From Candidatus Zixiibacteriota bacterium (GTDB lineage Bacteria > Zixibacteria > MSB-5A5 > UM-FILTER-46-8): a DNA stretch of 33,683 bases. The position numbers and the translations under genes were made by a program. The stretch's first letter is position 1; each line of letters starts with the position of its first letter. The stretch spans positions 1 through 33,683 of the forward strand of contig WJIR01000054.1 of NCBI GenBank assembly GCA_014730175.1, given 5' to 3'. The notes under the pieces were generated by a model that did no database searches, had not been told where the DNA came from, and saw only the letters and a list, made by a program, of their open reading frames with translations. Below are positions 8,695 through 19,500 of the stretch, one piece after another.

Positions 8695-10579
8695 ACACCT
8701 TGTCTCCGACAGTGAGTCGGTAGAAGTAAACTCCGCTGCCATAATCGGAGGCGTCGAATTTAATATTGTGCTGGCCTGCGGAAATTTCCCTATCGATTAA
8801 TGTTTCGATATTCTGCCCCAGTAAATTGTAAATGCTCAAGTTTACATCACTCTCGACCGGCAAATCGAATCTTATGGTAGTAACGGCGTTAAATGGATTC
8901 GGATAGTTGCCCACAAGAGCATAGTCGCTCGGAATTCCACTATCAAAATCCCAGCCGCCTTCCAGATTCCATTCCGTAACGCCTCGAGCCAATACGTTAC
9001 CTGTCACATTGAATTCGAAAGTCGCCATATCGCAAACCATCCAGCCGTTGTAATCACCACAAAATGCGTTGTAATCATATTGACCGGTCGGAGCGGTCAT
9101 CGGCACACTCTGATTCATGTGAGCCTGTATATATTGCCCGGGTGAGAGATTGATGTTGCGGAACTGCGCAACCTGAAACGAAAAGCTTTGATAATTAACG
9201 GTGACCCATACATCTGTTACGATTGATGTATCGCGCGGATTGCCGACTATCCCTGTCAGTCCGAATGCACCGCCGGGAGGAACGTTGATCGGATATTCGT
9301 CCGGTTCCATCTCAACATCACAGCAAAATGCTTCGACAACACTGAAGGAGAAAGTATCGCTAACCGAAACATAGCCCATGTCATCGGTCGCTTCGATATA
9401 ATAAAACACCTCGGTTCCCCAGGATTGCCCTGGTATCGTGCCTGAGTAGTTGTCGCCCTGGTTGCTCATGCTGATATCCATGTAGCCGGAGCCGGCATCG
9501 TAATAAAGATCTGCAAAATCGATGTATCCATCGGGATCGGTGATGGTTGCAGATACTTCAACATCTTCCATATTTCCGGGCTCATCGGGAGTATGATCGA
9601 TATTGCTGAACTGCGGAACTCCAATCACCCCGCCATACGCGCCCATATCGGCGCGCATTTCGCCTAATCCCCAATTACAATCGTGAATGCGATCTATATA
9701 CTCGGGATCGCCGGCATCTATACAGGGCGAATATTGCGCATCGCCGCATTCCATGGAATCCTGAAGGTGATAGTCGCCATTATTGTGATCGCGGAATAGA
9801 GGATCGGTATCGATATTGCCCTCGAGCCAATCTATAGAAGCATACCCAATTAGCTGAACGGCATCGTAAGTATTGGAATAACCAATTGCAATTCTTCCGG
9901 GTTGGAAGGTATTCCCCTCTACCCTGATTCCATAATCCCAGTTGAAGGCAGAGACACTGTTGATTATCAGCGGAAGTCCACTTCCTTTGTGATAAAATCC
10001 CCCGGGGTCATTTCCCGAGATAGTTACATGATTTAAGACCGGGGAACCTGAGCGATTATCGAATCCGCCGTGAGAAAGTGCTTCATTGTTATATATGACA
10101 ACGTTTTGGAAAGTAGCATTAGAAGCAGCACAATAGACTCCTCCTCCGAAATCGTCGGCGAAATTATCGGTTACGTAGAGATTTCGTAGAATGGGATGAG
10201 CACTGGCCAGGTATATGCCGCCGCCTTGAGATTCGGGCCAGGGAGGTTGTGCATTACCGTGAGTAATAGTGAATCCGTCGACAACGGTAGCGCTCGATAT
10301 AACGTTAGCATCTTCGAAACGGATTACGCTACCAGCGTTATTCCCATCAATAATAGTATTTTCCTTCGACTCGCCGAATAATTTTATTCCGTTAATAGAG
10401 GGCCATGTTAAATTCTCGTAATATACTCCTGCCGTCACCTGAACTGTATCACCAAAGGATGCAGCATTAAGCGCATCCTGGATGGCGGAGTAATCTCCTG
10501 GAACATGGATAACAGTAGCTTGCACGGAGAAGCAGCAAACCAGAAAGATGACTACAATTAATGCGGTTATTCTGTGCAT
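8666..10579 (-). CDS. Secreted parallel beta-helix protein with T9SS CTD
   Basis: ORF track starts at 10597, but the second Met (MHRITALIVVIF, ATG at 10579) has an AAGGAG SD 8 nt upstream and begins a signal peptide. 'SPCIDAGDPEYIDRIHDCNWGLGEMRADMGAYGG'; CTD 'GNYPNPFNAVTTIRFDLPVESDVNLSIYNLLGQNIETLI...GSGVYFYRLTVGDKVFTERMTLLK'. Confidence 0.9.
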   Translation of the reverse strand: MHRITALIVVIFLVCCFSVQATVIHVPGDYSAIQDALNAASFGDTVQVTAGVYYENLTWPSINGIKLFGESKENTIIDGNNAGSVIRFEDANVISSATVVDGFTITHGNAQPPWPESQGGGIYLASAHPILRNLYVTDNFADDFGGGVYCAASNATFQNVVIYNNEALSHGGFDNRSGSPVLNHVTISGNDPGGFYHKGSGLPLIINSVSAFNWDYGIRVEGNTFQPGRIAIGYSNTYDAVQLIGYASIDWLEGNIDTDPLFRDHNNGDYHLQDSMECGDAQYSPCIDAGDPEYIDRIHDCNWGLGEMRADMGAYGGVIGVPQFSNIDHTPDEPGNMEDVEVSATITDPDGYIDFADLYYDAGSGYMDISMSNQGDNYSGTIPGQSWGTEVFYYIEATDDMGYVSVSDTFSFSVVEAFCCDVEMEPDEYPINVPPGGAFGLTGIVGNPRDTSIVTDVWVTVNYQSFSFQVAQFRNINLSPGQYIQAHMNQSVPMTAPTGQYDYNAFCGDYNGWMVCDMATFEFNVTGNVLARGVTEWNLEGGWDFDSGIPSDYALVGNYPNPFNAVTTIRFDLPVESDVNLSIYNLLGQNIETLIDREISAGQHNIKFDASDYGSGVYFYRLTVGDKVFTERMTLLK

Positions 10580-10797
10580 TCTTAGAACTCCTTTCATACT
10601 CGGTTTTACAACATAGGTCGATTTAAAATTTGAGCGCGAATTTGTATGTGCTGTATGAAGAAAACCGGATGGTATTTAGTGTGTAATACGTAATTCCTTA
10701 ACTATTGGATGGGATAAAACGTTCCGCGTCTATCCGATACTTGATTGATACTTCTTACATGAATGTTGTACTGTCTCTTATATATGTGAAAAATATT

Positions 10798-12972
10798 TTA
10801 TTTCAAGACCGTGATTTGCTTGGTTAGGTGATTTGTACCGGCCGCCATCTTAATAAAATATATCCCGCTTGAATGGGAGGATGCATTCCAGCTTATGGTA
10901 TGTCTCCCCGCTTCTTTTCGGCCCGATATCAAATTTTCAACTCTCTGGCCCCTCAGATTATAAATATCCAGAGAGACTTCTTCCGCTTCCGATAACTCAA
11001 ATGAAATCTGCGTGGATGCGTTGAATGGATTGGGATGGTTGTTGATTAATACATGGTTTACCGGCGAGTTTTTGTCCGCCGAGGCTTCTTCGTTTTTATC
11101 AAACCATTCTGATAGAGTCCATTCCGAGGTTCCATTTGCCAGAGGAAATGTGACTGTGAATCCGAATTCCGCCGAATCTGTTTTCATATCCGGAAATTCA
11201 CCACAAAATGCTCTATATCCGTAGATACCACTCGGCGCATACATGGGAATGTTCTGGTTTACGTTAGAAATTATAATCTCTTCCTGGGCATCGAGAGGCA
11301 CATCATTGAATTGCTTGATAGGACCGTAAAGATTGCCATCGGGCAATATCAGATTAACCCAAACATCGGATGTCATCATCTGATTTGTGTTATTCTTTAG
11401 ATATCCCTCATACCGGAAACTGCCGCCGGCAGGGACGCTAATAGGTGCATCTTCGGGAGTCATGGAAACAATAAGTTCGTACTGTCGAAAATACTTTGCT
11501 CCCATATCGGATATAGTGCCGTCTGGATCATTGGTATCGGGATCACCGGTATCGATGCAGGGCGAAGTATGCTGGAGATCGAAATAACCGTTATCGGGGT
11601 CAACAAAGCGCGGATCCGCATCGATATTGCCCATACCGCTCCATCCTCCTTGAATATCAGAATAAGTTACTTCCACCCCGGATGCTTCCTGCCAAATCTG
11701 AGAGCCTTCTCCGGCGCTGTTAAAATATATTATGGAATTGGTAATGATCGGACCGGAAGGTGAAAGACAGTGAATACCCCCGCCGAAGTCAGGAGCGATA
11801 TTATAGGCGATCGTGTTTTTATCCATCATCGGATAACCAAATTCCATGGATATTCCGCCACCGCTGTAATCCACGGAACGGTTGTTGGTAATAATATTGC
11901 CTTCGAATACGCCGCTGCTGCAGAATTCGATATAAATGCCCCCGCCATATTCGCCGGCTGTGTTACCATCGATAAGATTGTCCTCGAGAACCAAATCATG
12001 GCAACCGACATAGATGCCGCCGCCATGGTTATGTTCGACCGTATTGTCGACAATAGTATTGTTAGCAAGAGTTACGTTTATATCGCTGGTGCGAATATAG
12101 ATTCCGCCGCCATACCCATCGGAATTCGCGCCCCAAACAACAGTATTGCCGCCTATGATATTTTCAGCAATAAGGATATCGACTCCATTATTATCTTCAA
12201 TGTATATTCCGGCACCGTATCCATACACCTGAGAGAATATACCGGAAGGATCGGCTAAATTGTCCAATATAACATTGCCTGTGATCTGCGGACCGGATTC
12301 AATGCAGCATATACCGCCGCCGTAAGCAGAGGTGAGATCACCGACCACATTGTTCTGTATCGTATTTCCCGTAATAATTGGAGAGCTCTGATAGCTGTAG
12401 ATTCCACCGCCGCGCTTATTAGACTCATTGTCGCGTATTGTATTCCCTTCGATAAGCGCATCAGAACTATTTTTTAATTCGATAGCGCCACCGCCGGAGT
12501 TGTTAGCCGAATAAGCATGACAGCTATCGATCAGACTATTCCGAATGGTGATGCTGGAATTATCACAGCGAATACATGACCAGATAGATTTCTTTAGATG
12601 GCAGTACTCGAGTGTGGTTTGATCAGAACAGCTTAAAAAGTCGAATCCCAACAATCGCTGTTCCGGGGTGAAGGGCCGGAATTCTATTGTATCCTGCTGA
12701 GTACCGACCGCATGTAATATCGCATTATTATCGATTACAAATGCGGTAGATCCCAGAAACAGAACTTCGGTTCCGGGTTCAATCGTTAACATCTCGCCAT
12801 CAGGGATACGTATTGAATCGGTTACAACTACAGTATCGGCGCTCCAAGTTCCGGATACATCGCCGTTTACGAAGATTGCGTCTCCATAAGCAGACTGTAA
12901 AAACAAGAAAACGAAAACCGGTATAATTGCAAATAAGTATTTACACGATGATTTGACAATTAGTGGAGACAT
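10798..12972 (-). CDS. Secreted right-handed parallel beta-helix repeat protein with T9SS CTD
   Basis: ORF track starts at 13014; start revised to 12972 (MSPLIVKSSCKYLFAIIPVFVFLFLQSAYG) because AAAAGGAG lies just upstream. Multiple GGGIY beta-helix repeats, 'HTSPCIDTGDPDTNDPDGTISDMGA', CTD 'NNHPNPFNASTQISFELSEAEEVSLDIYNLRGQRVENLI...SSGIYFIKMAAGTNHLTKQITVLK'. Confidence 0.9.
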   Translation of the reverse strand: MSPLIVKSSCKYLFAIIPVFVFLFLQSAYGDAIFVNGDVSGTWSADTVVVTDSIRIPDGEMLTIEPGTEVLFLGSTAFVIDNNAILHAVGTQQDTIEFRPFTPEQRLLGFDFLSCSDQTTLEYCHLKKSIWSCIRCDNSSITIRNSLIDSCHAYSANNSGGGAIELKNSSDALIEGNTIRDNESNKRGGGIYSYQSSPIITGNTIQNNVVGDLTSAYGGGICCIESGPQITGNVILDNLADPSGIFSQVYGYGAGIYIEDNNGVDILIAENIIGGNTVVWGANSDGYGGGIYIRTSDINVTLANNTIVDNTVEHNHGGGIYVGCHDLVLEDNLIDGNTAGEYGGGIYIEFCSSGVFEGNIITNNRSVDYSGGGISMEFGYPMMDKNTIAYNIAPDFGGGIHCLSPSGPIITNSIIYFNSAGEGSQIWQEASGVEVTYSDIQGGWSGMGNIDADPRFVDPDNGYFDLQHTSPCIDTGDPDTNDPDGTISDMGAKYFRQYELIVSMTPEDAPISVPAGGSFRYEGYLKNNTNQMMTSDVWVNLILPDGNLYGPIKQFNDVPLDAQEEIIISNVNQNIPMYAPSGIYGYRAFCGEFPDMKTDSAEFGFTVTFPLANGTSEWTLSEWFDKNEEASADKNSPVNHVLINNHPNPFNASTQISFELSEAEEVSLDIYNLRGQRVENLISGRKEAGRHTISWNASSHSSGIYFIKMAAGTNHLTKQITVLK

Positions 12973-12990
12973 TTGGATACTCCTTTTAAG

Positions 12991-13105
12991 GCAGTTAAAA
13001 AACTTTTGGTTCATTTAAAACTTTATCTGCAAAATTACGTCTATTGGCCAAAACCTCTCAATACGTAATACGAAACATAGTCTCGATTGGATGTTTTTTA
13101 ACTGC
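12991..13105. repeat. 13-bp perfect inverted repeat pair with 89-bp spacer
   Basis: GCAGTTAAAAAAC (12991-13003) and its reverse complement GTTTTTTAACTGC (13093-13105). Confidence 0.6.
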
Positions 13106-13140
13106 TGAATCGAAAAAGTAGTGAAGTGGTGCGACGAATT

Positions 13141-16100
13141 TTATTGAGTCTGTTGTTCAATCACCGCAAGTTCATTCGTCGCAATGAATAGAATTAGCTT
13201 CTCTCTTACGGGCTGGTTGGTGCATATTCTCCAGGCTCTGGCGTATAATTCCAATTGAGGGGCATACTTCTTTACGAGCGTTTCCGTCTTGCCAATACCC
13301 GTTTTATAATCGACCAGCGTCCATCCATCATCTTCATAGAAGACTAAATCGATTGTACCCCGGACAATTACAGGTTTGGAAAACCGATGCTCCTCACCCA
13401 GTAAAATCTGGAAAGGAACCTCCGTAAAACATCTGTCGCTGTTCTGTGCTCGCGTCCAGATTTCAGATTGCATCACGGACCTCACCAACTCCACCGCTTC
13501 AGTAGCGAAATCAATATGGATATCATTTTCTGCAAGTACCGCTTTGGCGGCGTCCTCAAGTTCGGTGATACCGCTTTCCATTGCTATCTGCAGCAGCGAA
13601 TGTATGGCAGTTCCCCATTCTGTTCCATGTTCTCCTGCGGACTCAATACCGGTTTCGCTTATCGCAGTATCTCTGGTCATTTCGTAGGCAGCATCTTCAG
13701 CGAAATATTCACGCGCCATGAATTTTGCCGTAGAAGATAGATAGGTCGGACGGCTGATAATTCGGTGCTTTACGGCTATTTCATCGAGTTCCCATATCAT
13801 TTTCATTGTATCGAGCATGGCTTCCTGCTCCCTATCGACCGGCTTCACATCGGGATCACCAACCTCGGGGGCATCATTCAAATGCTCTTCGAAATGTTGC
13901 CATGGATTATGTCTCCGATGACGTCCCGCTGTCTGCAATGTAACCACCATCGCCGAACATGCCCGGGTAGCAGCGACATAACGTAATCTCAAAACATCCG
14001 CATCCTGAAACTCTGCCTCTATTTCAGCTAACTCATCCCAGCGCGGAGGTTGCGCCAACTTTCTATTCCCGTATCCTAATACGGGCATGTATCCTTTGAC
14101 CTTATCGCCGAATCGATTAATATGCAATTCCGGTTCACGCTCCTTCTCTCCAAAAGGATTAGCTAAAAAGATCACCGGAGCTTCCAATCCTTTTGCCTTG
14201 TGCAGATTCATTATTCGGACAGCGGGTATTTCGTGGGAATGGATCGAGATACCATCGTATTTCTCTTCCATATCGGTTAGTTGCCGCATATAATCGACAA
14301 TCTGGGATACACTCCAGGTATCAGCCTGAGCATTTCGAAGGATCTCAATTGCTTTCGCCAGGCTCCCTGCATTCTGATCACCTTCGGGAATCGAACAGCA
14401 TTGAGCCATCAAACCGAGGTCAGCTACAACCTTTTCGATAGTGGTGATAGGAGGATGCACGGAAAACCATCGAGCGTATCTTCTCAGTCGAGAGAATGTA
14501 TCGACAAACACCTGCCTGTCATTATCCGGAAGTGTATCGGGGACCACTCCTGTATAGACGAATTCCCCTCCATGCTTTTTAAATCTGTACAGGGAGACAT
14601 CACTGATACCGAAAAGCTCGCTGCGCAGGGTCGCCACCAATGCCACCGGATTCTCGGGATGTACAACCGCATTCAAGCAATGGTAAAGCAGCTTCAGTTC
14701 GAATACTTCATTCAAAGCGCTGCCGCCGGTAACGTGATGCGGTATCCCGTACTCCTGAAGTTTGCGCGCATACAAGCTTAGGTCACGACGATTCCTGGTA
14801 ATAATCATGAAATCATCGGGACCGGCTTCGGGAGAAACACCGTTTTCTATCTGAGATATTGTCCGGGAAATTAACATTTTGAGATCGATAGCTTGCTTGA
14901 TAATCCTTGCGATACGGTCTGCTTCGTATTCTACCGAAAACTCCCTTTTTGCCAATTCACTCGGGATACGAAGTGAGAATACTGTGGAGTAATCAGCTTT
15001 ATTCCCTTCTACCCTCCCGGTGTTCAAAGGAACATAAGCGGGGGATTGGGGAGAATGAGTAGCCGGAAAACGATTCCCTCCGGACGCTGGTTGCTCCCCG
15101 TTGGATTCATCCGGCTCGAAGACTCGATTAACCCAGTCGATTATCGATCCAATTGTTCGGAAATTGGTCGAAAGCTGGAGTATTAATCCATTATCCTGCT
15201 TACCGATGATATCCTTAACCTCGTTGTAGGTTACGATGTCAGCGCGACGGAATCGATAGATGGACTGTTTGGGGTCTCCCACGACAAATAACGCGCCCGG
15301 TCGCGGTTTGCATTTCCTCCAGTTGGTTTCATGAATGTTGTCCGCAGTCAGTAAATGCATCACCTCGGCTTGCACCGGATCGGTATCCTGGAATTCGTCA
15401 ACGAGTAAATGGGTATATCTTCGGCTGAAATACCTGCGAATATTAGGCTTGTCGCGAAGAAGCGATGCTGTTTTCATAAGGAGGTCCTGAAAATTCAGAA
15501 GTCCACGAGAATGCCGGAGGTGATCATATATCTCTTTCGCACCGAGCATGGCGCGAATAATCGGTTTGTAGCGAAGCTCCCGCCATATCCGCAGCAGCGG
15601 TTCAGCTACATCGTCACGGAAGCTGTCCCATCTATCCCTCTCAGCTATGGCTTCCTCTTTGCTGAAGTTACCGGTCTTCACCCATTCCTTTTGCACCAGC
15701 TTAATTTTAAAATCGAAAAACGTAAGGATTTCCATTAATTCCACGGGCTCCATCCTGTGCTTGTAATGGGAGACGATACGAGGAATTCTAAGATAATTTG
15801 GTATTAGGCTGTCGTTCCCCCATTCGGATGGCAACCGGTATCGGAGTTCCTCCATGTGCTCTATATACCTCATAACTTGATGCATCACCGGCTCCGGATC
15901 CGGCAATCTCAGGTCGTCATCGGGCAATTCCCAGTACTCAACATCCGGGTAATCCGCAAAACGCTGGAAAGTATCCGCAAGCTGTGATAACTGCAATCCG
16001 TATTGATTGAGTTCGGATAGGATGGTATCACTTTCGTCGGTGAACAGTCGTGCGCTGTACAGCTCCCAGGCCTCGGCTCTAAGTCGAGAATCACTCTCTT

Positions 16101-16515
16101 CATCGATCTCCGTAAAGGATAGATCAACATTTGCTTCCACCGGACGCTCCCGCAGTATTCGTGCGCAGAAAGAGTGGATGGTGCCTACAAAACACTGCTC
16201 GATGTTATCGAGCGCCTGGATTAAATTTTCCTTTTCTTCTCCCTCGGTTTCCCTGATTGCTTTCTCCAACTCGACCTGAAAGCGTGATCTCAATTCAGCC
16301 GCCGCTTTACGCGTGAATGTTACCGCCGCCATCGTCCGGACATGTTTACACTCTCCGCTTTTAATGAGCGCAATCATCCTTCCTATCATGCTGGTCGTCT
16401 TACCGGTGCCGGCGGCGGCTTCTACCAGTATATTTTTATCAAGCTCCGTTAATATCATATCGCGCTGAGTTTGATCCGCCAGAGGGGGAAGCTTCTTATT
16501 CGACTTACTACTCAT
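13141..16515 (-). CDS. addA: UvrD/Rep-type helicase with C-terminal PD-(D/E)XK nuclease, AddA-like
   Basis: Walker A 'VEAAAGTGKTTSM', Walker B 'LLVDEFQDTDPVQ', 'VVGDPKQSIYRFRRAD', C-terminal RecB-family nuclease 'GTIDLVFYEDDGWTLVDYKTG...YAPQLELYARAW'. Confidence 0.9.
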   Translation of the reverse strand: MSSKSNKKLPPLADQTQRDMILTELDKNILVEAAAGTGKTTSMIGRMIALIKSGECKHVRTMAAVTFTRKAAAELRSRFQVELEKAIRETEGEEKENLIQALDNIEQCFVGTIHSFCARILRERPVEANVDLSFTEIDEESDSRLRAEAWELYSARLFTDESDTILSELNQYGLQLSQLADTFQRFADYPDVEYWELPDDDLRLPDPEPVMHQVMRYIEHMEELRYRLPSEWGNDSLIPNYLRIPRIVSHYKHRMEPVELMEILTFFDFKIKLVQKEWVKTGNFSKEEAIAERDRWDSFRDDVAEPLLRIWRELRYKPIIRAMLGAKEIYDHLRHSRGLLNFQDLLMKTASLLRDKPNIRRYFSRRYTHLLVDEFQDTDPVQAEVMHLLTADNIHETNWRKCKPRPGALFVVGDPKQSIYRFRRADIVTYNEVKDIIGKQDNGLILQLSTNFRTIGSIIDWVNRVFEPDESNGEQPASGGNRFPATHSPQSPAYVPLNTGRVEGNKADYSTVFSLRIPSELAKREFSVEYEADRIARIIKQAIDLKMLISRTISQIENGVSPEAGPDDFMIITRNRRDLSLYARKLQEYGIPHHVTGGSALNEVFELKLLYHCLNAVVHPENPVALVATLRSELFGISDVSLYRFKKHGGEFVYTGVVPDTLPDNDRQVFVDTFSRLRRYARWFSVHPPITTIEKVVADLGLMAQCCSIPEGDQNAGSLAKAIEILRNAQADTWSVSQIVDYMRQLTDMEEKYDGISIHSHEIPAVRIMNLHKAKGLEAPVIFLANPFGEKEREPELHINRFGDKVKGYMPVLGYGNRKLAQPPRWDELAEIEAEFQDADVLRLRYVAATRACSAMVVTLQTAGRHRRHNPWQHFEEHLNDAPEVGDPDVKPVDREQEAMLDTMKMIWELDEIAVKHRIISRPTYLSSTAKFMAREYFAEDAAYEMTRDTAISETGIESAGEHGTEWGTAIHSLLQIAMESGITELEDAAKAVLAENDIHIDFATEAVELVRSVMQSEIWTRAQNSDRCFTEVPFQILLGEEHRFSKPVIVRGTIDLVFYEDDGWTLVDYKTGIGKTETLVKKYAPQLELYARAWRICTNQPVREKLILFIATNELAVIEQQTQ

Positions 16516-19500
16516 CTTCCTCCTCCGTCGGGTAATCCCTCAGTGTTGTAAAAGGATTCAACACCGCGTTATCGGGATTCTGCAGTTTATCTGCAGCGCA
16601 ACTCGCCAAATCGGCAACGCTGTTGACTGTAAAGATATAGTCACTGAACTTTACATCGTCCGGATTATCCGTGAATGGGAAACAGCCGGACGCCATCAGA
16701 TCGCAGAGATGCTGCAGCGCTTCTTTCCCTTGCTCTAACTGGTCGGCATCCCACTCAATTCGCTCCCCATGCTCTCGCTGGCTTACGAAGTAGTAGCCGA
16801 ACTTTTTTATCCTCGCTGGCGATTTTAGCTGCCGTAAGCGCGATTTCAGCATTTCAAGGTATAAGACGTTCTGGATACGACGACCATTCATGAAAGGGTC
16901 CAATAGATCATAGCTGCGAGCGCTTCCGGTTTTATAGTCCCAGACAATCAATTGCTTGCTATCGCTACCCTTGACTTCATCGATCCTGTCGATTCTGCCG
17001 CGCGCCCGGATAACCTTGCGGGAAGGCAGCATAATCTCCACCGGCTCATCAACGTCCAAAGGCGTTCCTTCCTCTTCTGGCTTCAATCCCAGAGATGCTT
17101 CGAAATAGAGCGGAATGTAATCTTTACAATAATCCTCTTCCTCATAGAGGAAAATCATAGCTGCCGTTCTCAGTTCCTTAACCTGCTGATTGTAAACATC
17201 AATGTTAGGAGGAGGCTGTATTTCGCGCCATTTTTCGATTTCCCTGTCTAAAATATCGTGCAGTAGCTTTAAATCCCGTTTGAATACCGGAAGCGAATCT
17301 TGGCTTCTAAGTTGATACATGAATGTCTTGAATACGGAATGGAGCAGCTCCCCTTTCTGTAATGCGTCCAACCATACAGACGGATCGATTTCAAACTCCT
17401 CAGGTAACTCAATCCCCAGTACGTACCTAAAGAAATACTCCATTGGGCACCTTCCCAGGGTCTCCAGTCTGCTTGCCGACAGAACCGGTGCGTCGGGTCT
17501 GGTGGGATCGTGATCGGCGCCTGCTTCTGGTACGTAGCCATCGTATTCGTTAAACCGATCGCTACCGCGCGCCTCCATTGCGATCGCTCCACGCTTGAGG
17601 TGAGGAAACTGTTCATGTAGTATAGCCTGTGCGTTGGAGTAGCTCTTATCACCGCTCAATTTCCATATCCACCATTCGGTGGAATCGATACAGCGGGATG
17701 GCGAACCTGGCGCAAATGAAACCGGATCCGATACCCAATTAATGAACTGCTCATAGTCCCCTTCAGCATTTCCGGATAATACCCTGAAAGCTGATATCAA
17801 GACCGGGCTGGGGAACATCTCCCTGTCGTCAATCAGATTCCGGCAGCTATATCCGAGCGTGACATGACCCCGCAGGCGAGACAGCAGAAAAGCGAAATCA
17901 TCCAACCGTTTCTCAACACGTGTCCGGGATGTCGTCAGGTTATCGGATAATCCTTCCCTCTCATCATCGAGTAGTATCGGATCCTGTCCGCCCGAACCCG
18001 GGAAACGAGCGTCATCGAGTCCGATTATAAATGTATGCTTCCTGCCTGAATGCCCTCCAATATGCAGGGGAGCGACATACAAGCATCCGGGACGAGGTCC
18101 TTTCCCCTCGACTCCCTGATAATATAAGATGTCAATCAGCCATTCAAGTATATTAAGCCCCTCGATTGTATCATCCTCGAGATTATCCATTAGTTCCTTG
18201 ATTGTATCCTCGATATATTCCCTGGCATATTGGTCCATGCGATCAATCGAACGGACATTGCTGCCGAGGAAATCGCGGATGCCGGCAAGAAACTTTCTAT
18301 TGTAATTTTTATCCATACAGCAAGACAGAAGTTGTTCTACGAGCCGTCTGATAAAACCGAGTTTGTCTATTTTGCGAGCATATTCCTCTATGTCGTCCGT
18401 TTCGTCGTCTTGTTCCTCCGTTTTATAACGGTATTCGATACGCTTTCGATATGCTGTTATCTCCTCATCGATTTTTGCGAGATATCTTTCTTTTCCCGCT
18501 CCGATCGGAACGGTTCTGAGTATGTTGGCGAACTCAGTATAATTCACTTTCTCCGGTGAATCCGCCTCTATCATCAGCAAGCCATCCTGAATCATCCGCA
18601 CCAGTGTTGCTTGCGGATAACCTTCTTCTATCCAATTCAGCCAGGCGATTACCGCCCTCCCCGGGCGGGAGTATCGTATCGGTATCCCTTCGGCGAATGT
18701 GACATGTGTTTCATCCTTATCCTCCGTCTTCAGCCCGGACATGATTTCATATATCAAAGGAACATAAGTTTCACGGTTGGTATGGATTATCTCGACATCA
18801 TCGAACGGTATGTTTTGCTCATGGCAGAATCGCAACACTTCCTTTACCTCGTTAACTTCGCCCACCGCCCGGAATATTCGAGCGGTTCCATCTTCCGAGG
18901 GAAGCGGCGCCGATTTGGGGTCGGAAATAAAGCGCAGAAGTGATGCATCGCTTGCTTTACCCGATGGAAGCTCATCGGGTTTATCCACTTCAAGTATGAC
19001 ACGCTGATCATCGGGGATACTCTCCCAGTATTCCCGTTCCAGTCCCTTAAGGTCATGCTCCATATCCTCCGGGATCAGGTAGAGAACGTCACCGCCCGGA
19101 TTTCCACGCAATCGTTCTGCGGATATCCGCAGGATATCAGCATAGTCCACCAGCTTCCGCCGTTCCAACTCCGCTTCGTAGAGCGCCAGCAGCCTCTTGA
19201 TTTCGTTAGCCTTTATATCCACCTCGAAACCGGAAGTATTTAAACTTTCTGAACTGATTCCGGCAAGCCGCAGATCATTGATAGAACCGACCATCCGTTC
19301 GACCAGCCCCTGACTGATATCGAGATTGGTAAGATATCCCTTGCCTTCACGCTGCAGCCCGGCAAAAATACCATTAACGAGAATTTCCGCTTGAATACCG
19401 CTTAAGTATTTGAAACCCCGTCGCTGAATCTCCGGCAAAGCGATATCCAGCGCCGACTTCTTCAGTGTGTCAACATGTACATTGAGCACTGGCTGCCCGG

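Noticed and set aside
11770-12258. 162-aa plus-strand ORF
   Set aside because: Antisense to beta-helix repeats; its repetitive composition mirrors the sense-strand repeat codons.
4787-12972. Possible CRISPR or DNA tandem repeats suggested by repetitive GGAIY/GNxI coding
   Set aside because: Repeats are degenerate at DNA level and in frame; they encode beta-helix coils, with no regular repeat-spacer structure.
14281-14781. 166-aa plus-strand ORF
   Set aside because: Antisense within the addA helicase coding sequence; no domain, no ribosome-binding site evident.
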